Shown piece by piece: positions 1 to 9,614 of a DNA stretch of 64,000 nt. Source of the stretch: DASZVN01 sp035547055 (GTDB lineage Bacteria; Pseudomonadota; Alphaproteobacteria; Rhizobiales; Methylopilaceae); contig DASZVN010000046.1 in NCBI GenBank assembly GCA_035547055.1, positions 4,935 to 68,934 on the forward strand, given 5' to 3'. Under the pieces are notes generated by a model. That model was not told the DNA's origin. It saw only the letters and a list, made by a program, of their open reading frames with translations, and ran no database searches. Every line of letters begins with the position of its first letter. Positions within the stretch are counted from its first letter, which is position 1. A program made the position numbers and the translations under genes.

Positions 1-1
1 G

Positions 2-514
2 ATCGCCTGGATCAGGCCTTATCTGCGGGCGCTGGTGGTGATCGATACCGGCATCTCCGCCTTGTCGTGGATGCTGCTTGCGGCGTTCTGGTTCAAGAAT
101 CCCGAGCTGCGCATCTTCTTCATCATGGCGGTGCTGCTGATCCCGTTCTACGCGCTCAGCGTCTACGACGGCATCCGCGCCATCCCCAAGGACTGGGTCG
201 AGATGTGCGAGAGCTTCCGGCCAAGCCGGATGCAGGTCCTGCACTACCTGATCCTGCCGCATATCGCCGCCTACGTGCTCGGCACCACCAAGACTGTCGT
301 CGGATACGCCACCCGCATGGTGATCTTCGCCGAGCTGATCGGCTCCGCGGTCGGCATCGGCGCACAGATGGGCCTCGCGCAGGCGAATTTCGACATCGCG
401 GCGGTCATCGGCTGGACGGTGCTCCTGGTCGCGCTGAACCTGTTCCTGCAATGGGCGATCAATCGGGTCGAGGGCTACGTCCTGCGCTGGCGTCCGCCGG
501 TGGAGGTGCGCTGA
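2..514 (+). CDS. ABC transporter permease, SsuC/TauC-like, 5' end missing
   Basis: The frame is open from base 2, so the N-terminus lies outside the window. The 170 visible residues carry several hydrophobic helices and, near the middle, the cytoplasmic coupling loop (ESFRPSRMQVLHYLILP) typical of BPD-type permeases of the sulfonate/taurine/nitrate/pyrimidine-precursor class. The stop overlaps the start of the ATPase gene as TGATG, so the two form one transporter. No binding protein is visible; it is presumably upstream. The substrate cannot be told from sequence, but the downstream Rieske oxygenase and aldolase suggest uptake of a compound they degrade (inference). Confidence 0.85.
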   Translation: MAWIRPYLRALVVIDTGISALSWMLLAAFWFKNPELRIFFIMAVLLIPFYALSVYDGIRAIPKDWVEMCESFRPSRMQVLHYLILPHIAAYVLGTTKTVVGYATRMVIFAELIGSAVGIGAQMGLAQANFDIAAVIGWTVLLVALNLFLQWAINRVEGYVLRWRPPVEVR

Positions 515-1329
515 TGGGCGCCGACGCCGCCTCGCCGATCATCACCCTGGACCGGGTGACGAAGCGGTTCGGCGATTTCGTCGCGGTCGACGAGCTGTCG
601 TTCTCGGTCGGGGAGGGCGAGATCGTCGCGCTCGTCGGCAAGACCGGCGCCGGCAAGAGCACCGCCCTGAACCTCATCATGGGGAACCTTGCCGCCACCG
701 CCGGCTCGGTCCGAGTCGCGGGCCTCGACCCGATGGCAGATTTCGCCGCCCTGCGCGGCCGTCTCGCCGTCGGATTCCAGACCGACCGGCTGCTGCCGTG
801 GCGCACCGCGGTCCAGAACGTCGCCCTCGGCATGCAGATCCTGCGCGTCCCGTACGGCACGTGCATGGAGCGGGCGAAGCAGTGGCTGGCACGCGTGAAG
901 CTGGAGGCTGCCGCCGACAAATATCCGCATGAGCTGTCGGGCGGCATGCGCCAGCGCGTCAGCCTGGCACGTGCCCTCGCCATCGATCCTGCCATCCTGC
1001 TGCTCGACGAATGCTTCAGCCAGCTCGACCACGTCACCTCCAAGGCCTTGCGGGGCGACGTCAGCGGCCTGATCCGCGAGCTCGGCAAGAGCTGTCTCTT
1101 CATCACCCACCGCATCGACGACGCGATCGAGATGGCGGACCGCATCCTGGTGCTCGGCGCGCCGGCGCGGCTTCTGCTGGAAGTGACGCCGACCGCGGCG
1201 CAACGCATCGATCAGGCCGCCGCCGCGGTGCTGCACGCGCGCATCGCCGCCGCGATGGGCGATGAGGATGAGAACGCCGCCGGAACCGCCGACGCACCCG
1301 CCACAGCAACGGATCTGCACGCATGTTGA
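514..1329 (+). CDS. ABC transporter ATP-binding protein, SsuB/TauB-like
   Basis: A 271-residue ATPase that powers the permease encoded just upstream. Visible motifs are Walker A GKTGAGKST (about residue 43), Q-loop FQTDRLLPWR, signature LSGGMRQR, Walker B ILLLDECF and the switch histidine in FITHRIDDA. Length and the RLLPW motif after the Q-loop are typical of sulfonate/nitrate importers. A C-terminal tail of some 40 residues rich in Ala and Asp follows the ABC domain. It overlaps the Rieske gene by 7 nt. Substrate unknown. Confidence 0.92.
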   Translation: MGADAASPIITLDRVTKRFGDFVAVDELSFSVGEGEIVALVGKTGAGKSTALNLIMGNLAATAGSVRVAGLDPMADFAALRGRLAVGFQTDRLLPWRTAVQNVALGMQILRVPYGTCMERAKQWLARVKLEAAADKYPHELSGGMRQRVSLARALAIDPAILLLDECFSQLDHVTSKALRGDVSGLIRELGKSCLFITHRIDDAIEMADRILVLGAPARLLLEVTPTAAQRIDQAAAAVLHARIAAAMGDEDENAAGTADAPATATDLHAC

Positions 1330-2654
1330 CCGCCGACGACAACCGCCTCCTGACCGAGACCGGGCCGGGCACGCCGATGGGCGAGCTCTTCCGCCGGTTC
1401 TGGACGCCAGTGCTGCTGTCACGGGATCTGCCCCAACCCGATAGCCCGCCGACGCGCGTCCGTATCTTCGGCGAGGACTTCCTGGCGCTGCGGTTCACCG
1501 ACGGGACCGCGGCCGTGATCGAGCCGCATTGTCCCCACCGCGGCGCCAACCTGTTCTTCGGCCGGTGCGAGAAGGGCGGGATCCGGTGCGCCTACCACGG
1601 CTGGAAGTTCGCGCCGGATGGCCGCTGCCTCGACATGCCGAATGTCGAGCCGGGGCGGCAGCGCGACGCCATGCAGGCGCAAATCCGGCTCAAGACCTAC
1701 CCGACGCGCGAATGGGGCGATTTCATCTGGGCCTATCTCGGCCCGGACGGGACCGCACCCGAGCTGCCGCAGATGGAGTTCGCGCTGGTGCCTCCATCCC
1801 ATCGCTACGTCTCGAAGAAGCTGCAGGAATGCAATTGGGCGCAGTCCGCCGAAGGCGGCATCGACACCGCCCATTTCTCGTTCCTGCACATGTCGGTCGA
1901 CGAGGCCGAGGACGCCGCGATCGGCATCATGAGCCGCTCGGAGGCGGCCGGCGACAAGGAGCGGGTGCGCTGGCTGCGCCGGGACGGCAGCCCGAAATTC
2001 ACCGTGATGGAGCATCCCGCCGGGCTGGTGCTGGGCGCCGCCCGCGCGGCCGACGACGGCCGCCTCTACTGGCGCATCAGCCAGTTCCTGATGCCGAACC
2101 ACGGCTTGGCGCCGAACGCCTTCCCTGGGGAGAACTATCATGGCCAGACCTGGGTGCCGATCGACGACACCTCGTGCTGGGTGTTCTGCTACACCTGGAA
2201 CCCGGAGCGCCCGCTGACCGACGACGAGCGAGCCAAGTTCCGCAAGGGGCATACCGTTCACGGCGACATCGACGCCGAGGGCCGCCCGATCCGCAATCGC
2301 GCCAACGACTACCTGATCGATCGCGAGGAGCAGCGGCTGCGCAGCTTCACCGGGATCGTCGGCGTGTCGGAGCAGGACGCGGCGATCCAGGACAGCCAGG
2401 GCTTCATCGCCGACCGGACCCATGAATACCTGGTTCCGACCGATCTCGGCATCGTGCGGTTCCGCCGCCTGATGATGGAGTCGGCACGCCGGCTGACACG
2501 CGGCGAGGCGCCGCCTGCAGCGTCGGCGCCGGAGGCCTATGCCGTCCGCTCGGGCGGTGCGGTCGCGCCGGCCGAGGAGCCGCTCGAGGCGGTGATGATG
2601 GAGCGCTTCGGCAGCGTCGACGGGCGCGCCGCCCGCGAAAGCGTCGCGTCGTGA
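1323..2654 (+). CDS. Rieske non-heme iron oxygenase, phthalate 4,5-dioxygenase-like large subunit
   Basis: A 443-residue oxygenase component. The N-terminal Rieske [2Fe-2S] site is CPHRG followed by CAYHGW (residues about 68-90). The mononuclear iron site shows as NWAQSAEGGIDTAHFSFLH, giving the D-x2-H-x4-H ligand pattern around residue 185. This group acts as ring hydroxylase or O-demethylase on aromatic acids with electrons from a separate reductase; no reductase or ferredoxin is encoded nearby. The start ATG overlaps the end of the ATPase gene, and the end overlaps the aldolase start (GTGA), so it sits in one transcript with the importer. Substrate not inferable. Confidence 0.93.
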   Translation: MLTADDNRLLTETGPGTPMGELFRRFWTPVLLSRDLPQPDSPPTRVRIFGEDFLALRFTDGTAAVIEPHCPHRGANLFFGRCEKGGIRCAYHGWKFAPDGRCLDMPNVEPGRQRDAMQAQIRLKTYPTREWGDFIWAYLGPDGTAPELPQMEFALVPPSHRYVSKKLQECNWAQSAEGGIDTAHFSFLHMSVDEAEDAAIGIMSRSEAAGDKERVRWLRRDGSPKFTVMEHPAGLVLGAARAADDGRLYWRISQFLMPNHGLAPNAFPGENYHGQTWVPIDDTSCWVFCYTWNPERPLTDDERAKFRKGHTVHGDIDAEGRPIRNRANDYLIDREEQRLRSFTGIVGVSEQDAAIQDSQGFIADRTHEYLVPTDLGIVRFRRLMMESARRLTRGEAPPAASAPEAYAVRSGGAVAPAEEPLEAVMMERFGSVDGRAARESVAS

Positions 2655-3445
2655 CCGGCGCGCGGGGAGGGCGGCTGGTGGCCCTTATTGCCGATAACCG
2701 GCCGCTGTTCGGCCTGTTCGGCTGCCTGCCGGCGTTCCAGGCGACCGAGGTGCTGGCGGATGTCCCGATGGACTTCGTCGTGCTCGAAGCCGAGCACGGC
2801 GCGACCCACCTCTCGGTGCTCCACGCCCAGACCGCGGCGATGGCCGGCAGCGGCATCCCGGTGGTGGTGCGGGTTCCGACGCTCGACTGGATCAAGCCGG
2901 TGCTCGATCTCGGCGTGGACGGCCTGATGCTGCCGAACGTGGAGAGCGCCGAGCAGGCCCGCGCCATCGTCGCGGCGACGCGCTATCCGCCGCGCGGCGT
3001 GCGCGGGATCGGCGGCAGCGTGCGCGCGACCCGCTTCGGCCGCGACAGCGGCTATTATCGCGATGCCGAGCCGAACCTCTCGGTGTGGGCGCAGATCGAG
3101 AGCCCCGCCGGGCTCGCCAACCTGGAGGCGATCGCGGCGGTGGACGGCATCGACGTGATCTTTTTCGGCCCGCAGGATCTGGCGGCGCAGATGGGTCATC
3201 CGGGCGAGCCGGCGCATCCCGAGGTCCAGGCCGCGATCGAGGACGGAACGCGGCGCGCGCTGCGGGCCGGCGTGAAAGCCGGGTGCCTGACTGCCGAAGC
3301 CGACTGCGCGCGCTGGTGCAGCTTTGGCGCGACCGTCTTCCTGGTGGGCTCGGACATCTCGCTGCTGGTACGCGCCGCCGACGGACTGATGCAGCGGCTG
3401 CGCGCCCGGTTTCCGGCCCAACCCGATCCGGTGCTCGCGCCATGA
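2651..3445 (+). CDS. HpcH/HpaI family aldolase
   Basis: 264 residues, class II (metal-dependent) aldolase of the 2,4-dihydroxyhept-2-ene-1,7-dioate type. Typical signatures are LEAEHG near residue 45, LMLPNVESAEQA, the metal-binding QIESPAGLANLEAI and FFGPQDLAAQMG. Such enzymes cleave hydroxy-keto acids formed late in meta-cleavage pathways, releasing pyruvate. The GTG start overlaps the Rieske stop. It would act downstream of ring oxygenation (inference), although no ring-cleavage dioxygenase gene is adjacent. Confidence 0.9.
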   Translation: MTGARGGRLVALIADNRPLFGLFGCLPAFQATEVLADVPMDFVVLEAEHGATHLSVLHAQTAAMAGSGIPVVVRVPTLDWIKPVLDLGVDGLMLPNVESAEQARAIVAATRYPPRGVRGIGGSVRATRFGRDSGYYRDAEPNLSVWAQIESPAGLANLEAIAAVDGIDVIFFGPQDLAAQMGHPGEPAHPEVQAAIEDGTRRALRAGVKAGCLTAEADCARWCSFGATVFLVGSDISLLVRAADGLMQRLRARFPAQPDPVLAP

Positions 3446-3888
3446 GCGGGACCGAAACGCCAGCCGTCACGCCGGACGAGGTGCGCGCGATCGAGGCGGA
3501 CTGCAGCCGCGTGCTGCTGCGGCTCTTCCTGGCGCTCGACGAGCGCCGCTACGACGACGTCGCCGCGAGCTTCCTGGAGAACGGCATGTGGCACCGCCGC
3601 GGCCAGGCGCTCAGCGGCCCCGGCGAGGTGCGCCGCGCCATGGCCGAACGTCCGGCGACGGCTCGCGTCCGCCATGTGATCACCAATCTCGTGGTGACGC
3701 CGCGCGGCCCGGACGTGGCCGACTTCATCCTCTATCTCAGTGCCTACACCCACGATGGGCCGGTCGATGCCGCGCCGCCGGTGCCCGCGACGCTGTGGAT
3801 GCTGTTCGTCGTCACCGGCACCATGGCCTCGAGCGACGGCGCCTGGCGCATTCAGGAGATGACCATGCAGCGCGAGTTCAGCTTCTGA
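3442..3888 (+). CDS. SnoaL/NTF2-like protein, possibly ring-hydroxylating oxygenase beta-type
   Basis: 148 residues with the cone-shaped NTF2-like pattern: a helical start (EVRAIEADCSRVLLRLFLALDERRYDDV), a short strand with GMWHRRGQALSGP, then strands ending RIQEMTMQREFSF. The fold is shared by SnoaL cyclases, ketosteroid isomerases and the small beta subunits of Rieske dioxygenases. It overlaps the aldolase by ATGA and is the last gene of this operon, so a role as auxiliary subunit or isomerase for the Rieske enzyme is plausible but unproven. No catalytic residues can be assigned safely. Confidence 0.75.
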   Translation: MSGTETPAVTPDEVRAIEADCSRVLLRLFLALDERRYDDVAASFLENGMWHRRGQALSGPGEVRRAMAERPATARVRHVITNLVVTPRGPDVADFILYLSAYTHDGPVDAAPPVPATLWMLFVVTGTMASSDGAWRIQEMTMQREFSF

Positions 3889-4275
3889 GAGGCCGCACGT
3901 GAGGACCCGCAGCGCTTTTCCGCCGCGAAGAGCCGCGGCATTCGCGGGATCGGGAGCACCGCGTGAAAGCGGTCGGCAGTCGCCGTCGGCTATGTGTCGT
4001 GGTGGATTCCGCAATCCGGTTGAGGCGAGCAGAATTCGCCGGCCGTCGGAATCGCTGTCGCAGCGCCGCGGCCGACGCTCATCGTTTGACAGCGGTATCA
4101 CTTCACTTATTATAGCAACTTCTGTGGTAATTGAAGTGATGGACGGGCCGCGCTGGGCCGTCCGGGGGAAACGATGGGCATCCTCACCGCTACCCGCCGC
4201 GCCGCGGCCGTGCCTCGAAACCGGCGTAGCGCGCCGGTCTGTTTCCGCTAGGCCCATCGCAGCCCCGCCCCGGCC
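3889..4275. promoter_or_regulatory. 387-bp intergenic region upstream of the liv operon with a long inverted repeat
   Basis: No convincing gene lies here. The gap between the Rieske operon and livH holds a perfect 9-bp inverted repeat, ATCACTTCA at 4097-4105 and TGAAGTGAT at 4132-4140, in a patch clearly richer in A and T than its surroundings. The left arm continues as CTTATTATAG and closely resembles palindromes at 12639-12653 and 18495-18509. I read it as a candidate regulator-binding site controlling livH, most likely for the HxlR protein encoded at 11638-12567 (inference). Confidence 0.55.
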
Positions 4276-5160
4276 ATGAACCCGGAACTGGCAGACATCC
4301 TGCAGCTCGTCGTCAACGGCGTCTCGATCGGGTCGATCTATGCCCTGATCGCGCTCGGGCTGGTCATGACCTACCGCGCAACCGAGGTGCTGAACTTCGC
4401 CCACGGCGACATCCTGATGGCTTCCGCCTTCGTCGGCTGGGGGCTGATCGCCGGCCTCGGCCTGTCGTTCTGGGTGGCGGCGCCGCTCACCATCCTGATC
4501 GCGGCGGCGTTCGGCTACGTTCTCGATGCCCGCGTCATCCGGCTGATCGCCGGGCAGCCGCAATTCGCCGGCGTCATGCTCACGGTGGCGCTGTCGTTCA
4601 TGATCCGCGGCGGGGTCAGCATGGCGTTCGGGCCGACGTCGCGGACCTATCCGACGCCATGGACCGGGCACCAGACCCATCTCGGGCCCCTGGTGATCGC
4701 CGACCTCAACCTCGCCATCATCGCCGCCGCGCTGGTCACGACGGCGCTGCTGTTCCTCTTTCTGCGCAAGACTGCGATCGGAGTCGCGATCCAGGCGGCG
4801 TCGCAGAACCAGCTCGCCGCCTATCTCTGCGGCATCCGCGTCAAGCGCCTGAACTCGCTGGTCTGGGCGATGGCCGGCGGGCTCGCGGCGATCTGCGGCC
4901 TGCTCCTCGCCCCGCTCGCCCTCGTCGACGTGACGCTGTGGATGGTCATGCTGAAGGCCCTCGCCGCGCTGGTGCTCGGCGGCTTCGGCAGCATCCCGGG
5001 CGCGATCGTCGGCGGCGTCGCGATCGGGCTGATCGAGCAGTTCGCGGGCGTCTACCTTCCCGACGGTTCGCGGGATGTCGCCGCCTCGCTGGTCCTGATC
5101 GTCGTGCTGGTGATCGCGCCGCACGGCCTTCTCGGCGAAGCCCATGGCCGGCGGGTGTGA
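4276..5160 (+). CDS. Branched-chain amino acid-type ABC transporter permease, LivH family
   Basis: 294 residues, about eight hydrophobic helices, with the LivH opening VVNGVSIGSIYALIALGLVM and NFAHGDILM typical of the family. It forms the membrane channel with the LivM protein encoded next, driven by LivG and LivF. In catabolic clusters this transporter class often imports aromatic acids or amides rather than amino acids. It is the first gene of an operon running to about 10.78 kb; no good Shine-Dalgarno sequence precedes the ATG. The regulatory repeat at 4097-4140 lies 136 bases upstream. Confidence 0.92.
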   Translation: MNPELADILQLVVNGVSIGSIYALIALGLVMTYRATEVLNFAHGDILMASAFVGWGLIAGLGLSFWVAAPLTILIAAAFGYVLDARVIRLIAGQPQFAGVMLTVALSFMIRGGVSMAFGPTSRTYPTPWTGHQTHLGPLVIADLNLAIIAAALVTTALLFLFLRKTAIGVAIQAASQNQLAAYLCGIRVKRLNSLVWAMAGGLAAICGLLLAPLALVDVTLWMVMLKALAALVLGGFGSIPGAIVGGVAIGLIEQFAGVYLPDGSRDVAASLVLIVVLVIAPHGLLGEAHGRRV

Positions 5161-5161
5161 C

Positions 5162-6238
5162 ATGCGCTTTCGCTACGACACCTCGTACCGCCAATCGGGC
5201 CGCCTGCTGCGGGGCCCGCGGGAGTGGCTGCCCTATGCGGCGCTCGTCGCGGTGCTCGCGGTGCTGCCCTGGGTGCTGCCGTCCTACTATATCGACGAGG
5301 CGACCTATCTCTTCATCCTCGCGATCGCCAGCCTCGGGCTGATGATCGTGACCGGCTACACCGGGCAGGTGTCGCTCGGCCACGCCGCCTTCCTCGCCAT
5401 CGGTGCCTACGCCCACGCCTGGTTCCTCAGCCACGGCGTGCCGCTGGTCGCCTCGCTCGCGCTGGCGGCGCTGCTCGCCGGCGCCTGCGGATTCGTCATC
5501 GGCCTGCCGGCAATCCGCGTCTCGGGCCTCTATCTGGCGATGGTGACCCTGGCCTTCGCCAGCATCGTCGAGCAGGTCGTCGGCAACTGGAAGGCCGTTA
5601 CCGGCGGCTATTCCGGCACGGCGGTGCCGAGTCCCTCGCTGTTCGGCATCGACCTGTCGAGCTCGACCAGGCTCTACGGCCTTTGCCTCGTCATCCTGGT
5701 CCTGGTCCTGGTCGCCCTGGTCAATCTGATGCGGAGCAAGACCGGGCGTGCCTTCGCCGGCATCCGCCAGTCGGAGGCTGCCGCCAACGCGCTCGGCATC
5801 TGGGTCGCCGGCTACAAGGTGCTGGCGTTCGTCATCTCCGCCGCGATCACCGGCCTCGCCGGCGGCCTCCTGGCGCACCAGCTCCAGTTCCTGACCCCCG
5901 ACGGGTTCACCGTCGTGCAGTCGATCGAGCTCCTGCTGATGGTCGTGATCGGCGGCCTCGGCTCGCTCCGCGGCGCCATCTTCGGTGCCATCGTCATCGG
6001 CCTCCTTCCGACCTTCATTTCCGGCATCAAGCCGATGCTGCCGCCGAAGATCGCTGCGCAGTTCGGGCTCGACATCTTCGTCTACGGCGCGATCCTCGGC
6101 TTCTTCGTGCTGTTCGAGCCGCTCGGCCTCAACGGGCGCTGGCGGCGTGCCAAGGCGGCGCTCGCGGAGTTTCCGCTGCACCGCGCCCAGCGCCATCGCC
6201 GCGTGAAGTCCTACATGAAGTCGGAGCGGTATCGATGA
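5162..6238 (+). CDS. Branched-chain amino acid-type ABC transporter permease, LivM family
   Basis: 358 residues with about ten hydrophobic helices. LivM signatures are LGLMIVTGYTGQVSLGHAAF near residue 60 and a VVIGGLGSLRGAIFGA segment late in the protein. The ATG at 5162 lies one base after the livH stop; an upstream in-frame start at 5144 would overlap livH and is less likely. It pairs with LivH and the two ATPases to form one importer. A basic tail of about 30 residues follows the last membrane helix. Confidence 0.92.
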   Translation: MRFRYDTSYRQSGRLLRGPREWLPYAALVAVLAVLPWVLPSYYIDEATYLFILAIASLGLMIVTGYTGQVSLGHAAFLAIGAYAHAWFLSHGVPLVASLALAALLAGACGFVIGLPAIRVSGLYLAMVTLAFASIVEQVVGNWKAVTGGYSGTAVPSPSLFGIDLSSSTRLYGLCLVILVLVLVALVNLMRSKTGRAFAGIRQSEAAANALGIWVAGYKVLAFVISAAITGLAGGLLAHQLQFLTPDGFTVVQSIELLLMVVIGGLGSLRGAIFGAIVIGLLPTFISGIKPMLPPKIAAQFGLDIFVYGAILGFFVLFEPLGLNGRWRRAKAALAEFPLHRAQRHRRVKSYMKSERYR

Positions 6239-6993
6239 GCTATTTCGCCGTCGAGAACCTGTCGCTCCGCTTCGGCGGCCTGCACGCGCTGCGCGGCCTC
6301 AGCTTCGGCGTCGACAAGGGCGAGGTGTTCGCCGTCATCGGCCCGAACGGCGCCGGCAAGACCAGCCTGTTCAACGTCGTGACGCGTGTGTTCGCGCCGA
6401 ACGAGGGCCGCGTCCTGTTCAAGGATCGCGACATCACCGCCATTCCGCGCCATCGCGTGGTGGCCGAGGGCATCGCTCGCACCTTTCAGAACATCGAGCT
6501 GTTCGAGGACGAGAGCGTGCTCGAGAACCTGATGCTCGGGCGCCACCGCTTCCCGCAGGGCAATCTGTTCTCCCAGGTGTGTCGGCTGCCGTCGGTCCGG
6601 CGCGCCGACGAGGCCTCGCGCGAAAACGTGGAGCGCATCATCGAGCTGCTCGACCTTGCGCCCTATCGGCACCGGCCGGTGGCCGGCCTGCCCTATGGCG
6701 TGCGCAAGGTGGTCGAGCTCGCCCGCGCGCTTGCGACCGGGCCGGAGCTGCTGCTGCTTGACGAGCCGGCGTCGGGCCTCAATCCCGCCGAGACGCGAGG
6801 GCTCGCGTTCTGGATCGACAGCATCCGGCGCGACCTCGGCATCACCGTCGTCATGATCGAGCACGACATGTCGCTGGTCTCGGAGATCGCCGATCGCGTC
6901 CTCTGCATGAACATGGGCGCCATGCTCGCCGTCGGCACGGCGGGCGAGGTGCAGGCCCATCCCGACGTCGTCACCGCCTATCTCGGCGCGTGA
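6235..6993 (+). CDS. Branched-chain amino acid-type ABC transporter ATPase, LivG family
   Basis: 252-residue ATPase. Walker A is GPNGAGKTS, Walker B LLLLDEPA followed by SGLNPAE as usual in LivG, and the switch histidine is in MIEHDMSLV. The signature region reads LPYGVRKVVELARAL, a common LivG variant of LSYGxQ. The start overlaps livM (ATGA). It energises the LivHM permease with LivF. Confidence 0.93.
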   Translation: MSYFAVENLSLRFGGLHALRGLSFGVDKGEVFAVIGPNGAGKTSLFNVVTRVFAPNEGRVLFKDRDITAIPRHRVVAEGIARTFQNIELFEDESVLENLMLGRHRFPQGNLFSQVCRLPSVRRADEASRENVERIIELLDLAPYRHRPVAGLPYGVRKVVELARALATGPELLLLDEPASGLNPAETRGLAFWIDSIRRDLGITVVMIEHDMSLVSEIADRVLCMNMGAMLAVGTAGEVQAHPDVVTAYLGA

Positions 6994-7004
6994 GGGGAAG
7001 GCCG

Positions 7005-7780
<776 letters not shown>

Positions 7781-7784
<4 letters not shown>

Positions 7785-9589
7785 GCGTGCCGGCACCTCC
7801 TCCCACCATCGTCGTCGACGGCGAAGCGACGCCGGCGCGCCTCCTGGCCCGGCGCGCGCGCGAATGGGCGGACCGGCCGGCGCTGCGGCACAAGCGCCGC
7901 GGCATCTGGCAGACCACCACCTGGCGCGACTATGGCGAGGCGGTCGAGATGCTCGCTGCCGCCATGGCGGGGGCCGGAATCGGCCGCGGCAGCGTCGTCG
8001 CCGTCATGGCCGAAGGCCGGCCCGAATGGGTCGAGGTGGCGTTCGCGGCGCTGACGCTGGGCGCCGTCGTCGCCGCGATCTATCCGACGACGCCGGCCGA
8101 CCGGCTCGGCGCGATCCTGGCCCATTGCGGGGCCGGCATCTTGTTCGTCGAGGACGAGGAGCAGCTCGACAAGGCGATTGCGGCCCGTGCCCGCGCGCCA
8201 CGGCTCCAGCGCATCGTCGTCATCGACCTGAAAGGCCTGCGCAATCTCGACGACGAATCGACCACCGCTCTTGCCGATTTTCTCGCCCAGGGGCGGGCGG
8301 CCGCAGCGAGCCATGGCGAAGCGATCCGAGCCGAGCGCGACGCCGGCCGGCCCGACGACATCGCCCTGCTGCTCTATTCGGGGCGCGGCGGGGCGCGGCC
8401 CAAGGCTGCCGCCGTGACGAACGCGAACCTGATGTTCCAGATCCGCGCTGCCTGCGGGCTCCTTGGCGCGGCGCCGCCGGCAAGCTCGGTCTCGCTGGTG
8501 TCGCCGTGCCATCCGATCGAGCAGGCATTGACGGTCCAGGCGCAGCTCGGACTCGGCCAGATCGTCCATTTTCCCGAGAATGCCGCAACGGCGATGAACG
8601 ATCTTTGCGAGGTCGTGCCCGAGCTCGTGTTCGCGCCGCCGCGGGTCTGGGAGTCGTTCCGCATCGGTATCGAGCGTCTCGCTGCCGAGGCCGCCCCGCT
8701 CGGCCGTTCGGTCTTCCGACTGGCGATGGCAGCGGGGCCGGCGAGCGTGCCGGGCCGGCTGCTCCGCCGCGCGGTTCTCGGCAATGTCAGGGCCCGCCTC
8801 GGCATGGGCCGCGTGCGCTACGCCTTCGTCGGCGGCGGTCCCGTGTCGGAGGAATTGCGGCGTTGGGCCGATCAGACCGGCATCCCGCTGCTGGAGGTGT
8901 ATGGCAGCGCGGAGACGGCAGGCCTCTGCACCGCCAGCGTGCCCGGCCGCGCAAAGCCCGGCACCGCCGGGCGCCGGCTCGACGGGCTCGAGCTGCGTAC
9001 CGACGGCACCGGCGAAATCTGGGTTCGGGGCCCTGGAGTCTTCGCCGGCTACTGGCCGATGGGGGTTGATCGCACGGCCTCGTCCGAGTGGCTCGCGGCG
9101 GGCGATCTCGCCGAAATCGATGGCGACGGCTTCGTCGCCTGGCGGGGGCGGGTCGAGGACACGCTGACGCTGGCCACCGGCGAGACCGTTTCGGCCCACC
9201 GCATCGAGGCGCGGCTGCGGACCTGCCCGCATATCGGCGATGGCGTCGTGGCCGGGGGCGGGCGGCATGGACTTGTCGGTCTCGTCGTCCTCGACGCCGA
9301 GGCCGTGACGCGCTTCGCCCAGGAGCGGCAGCTCCCGATCAACGACATCGCGAGCCTGGCCCGCGACCCGGCGGTGCAGGCGCTGATCGCATCCGAGATT
9401 GCCGCCGCGACGAACTCGCTGCCGGCGGCTCAGCGATTGCAGCGCTTCCGCATTCTCGACCGGGTGCCCGCGCCCGGCGACGAGGAGCTGACGCCGATGC
9501 TGACGCTCGATCGCCGCGTGATGCTGCAGCGGTACCAGGGGCTGATCGCCGAGATCGATGCCGAGGACTTCGACACCGTGACGACATGA
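7781..9589 (+). CDS. AMP-binding (long-chain acyl-CoA synthetase-like) protein with altered ATP-binding loop
   Basis: 602 residues, the layout of FadD15/FACS-type ligases that often sit in Liv operons. The ATP phosphate-binding loop, normally TSGTTGxPKG, reads YSGRGGARPKAAAV, so the Thr/Gly pattern is mostly lost. The later motifs are recognisable (VYGSAETAG, GRVEDTLTLATGE), and the C-terminal TPTLKxxR motif reads TPMLTLDRR. The protein may be weakly active, specialised or inactive; this is inference. It is joined to livF by ATGA and followed by the binding-protein gene, so it belongs to the transporter operon. Confidence 0.85.
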
Positions 9590-9614
9590 CGTCGACCAAG
9601 AGGGAGGAGTGACG

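Noticed and set aside
3899..4279. A 126-codon plus-strand frame in the gap before livH.
   Set aside because: No ribosome site, low-complexity product, and it spans the AT-rich inverted repeat that looks regulatory.
3196..5163. Very long minus-strand open frames opposite the liv genes and many other loci (for example 7709-9694, 21541-23937, 53824-55560 plus).
   Set aside because: Their products are Arg/Gly/Asp/Ala-rich, have no motifs and lie opposite well-supported genes; such shadow frames are expected at this GC content.
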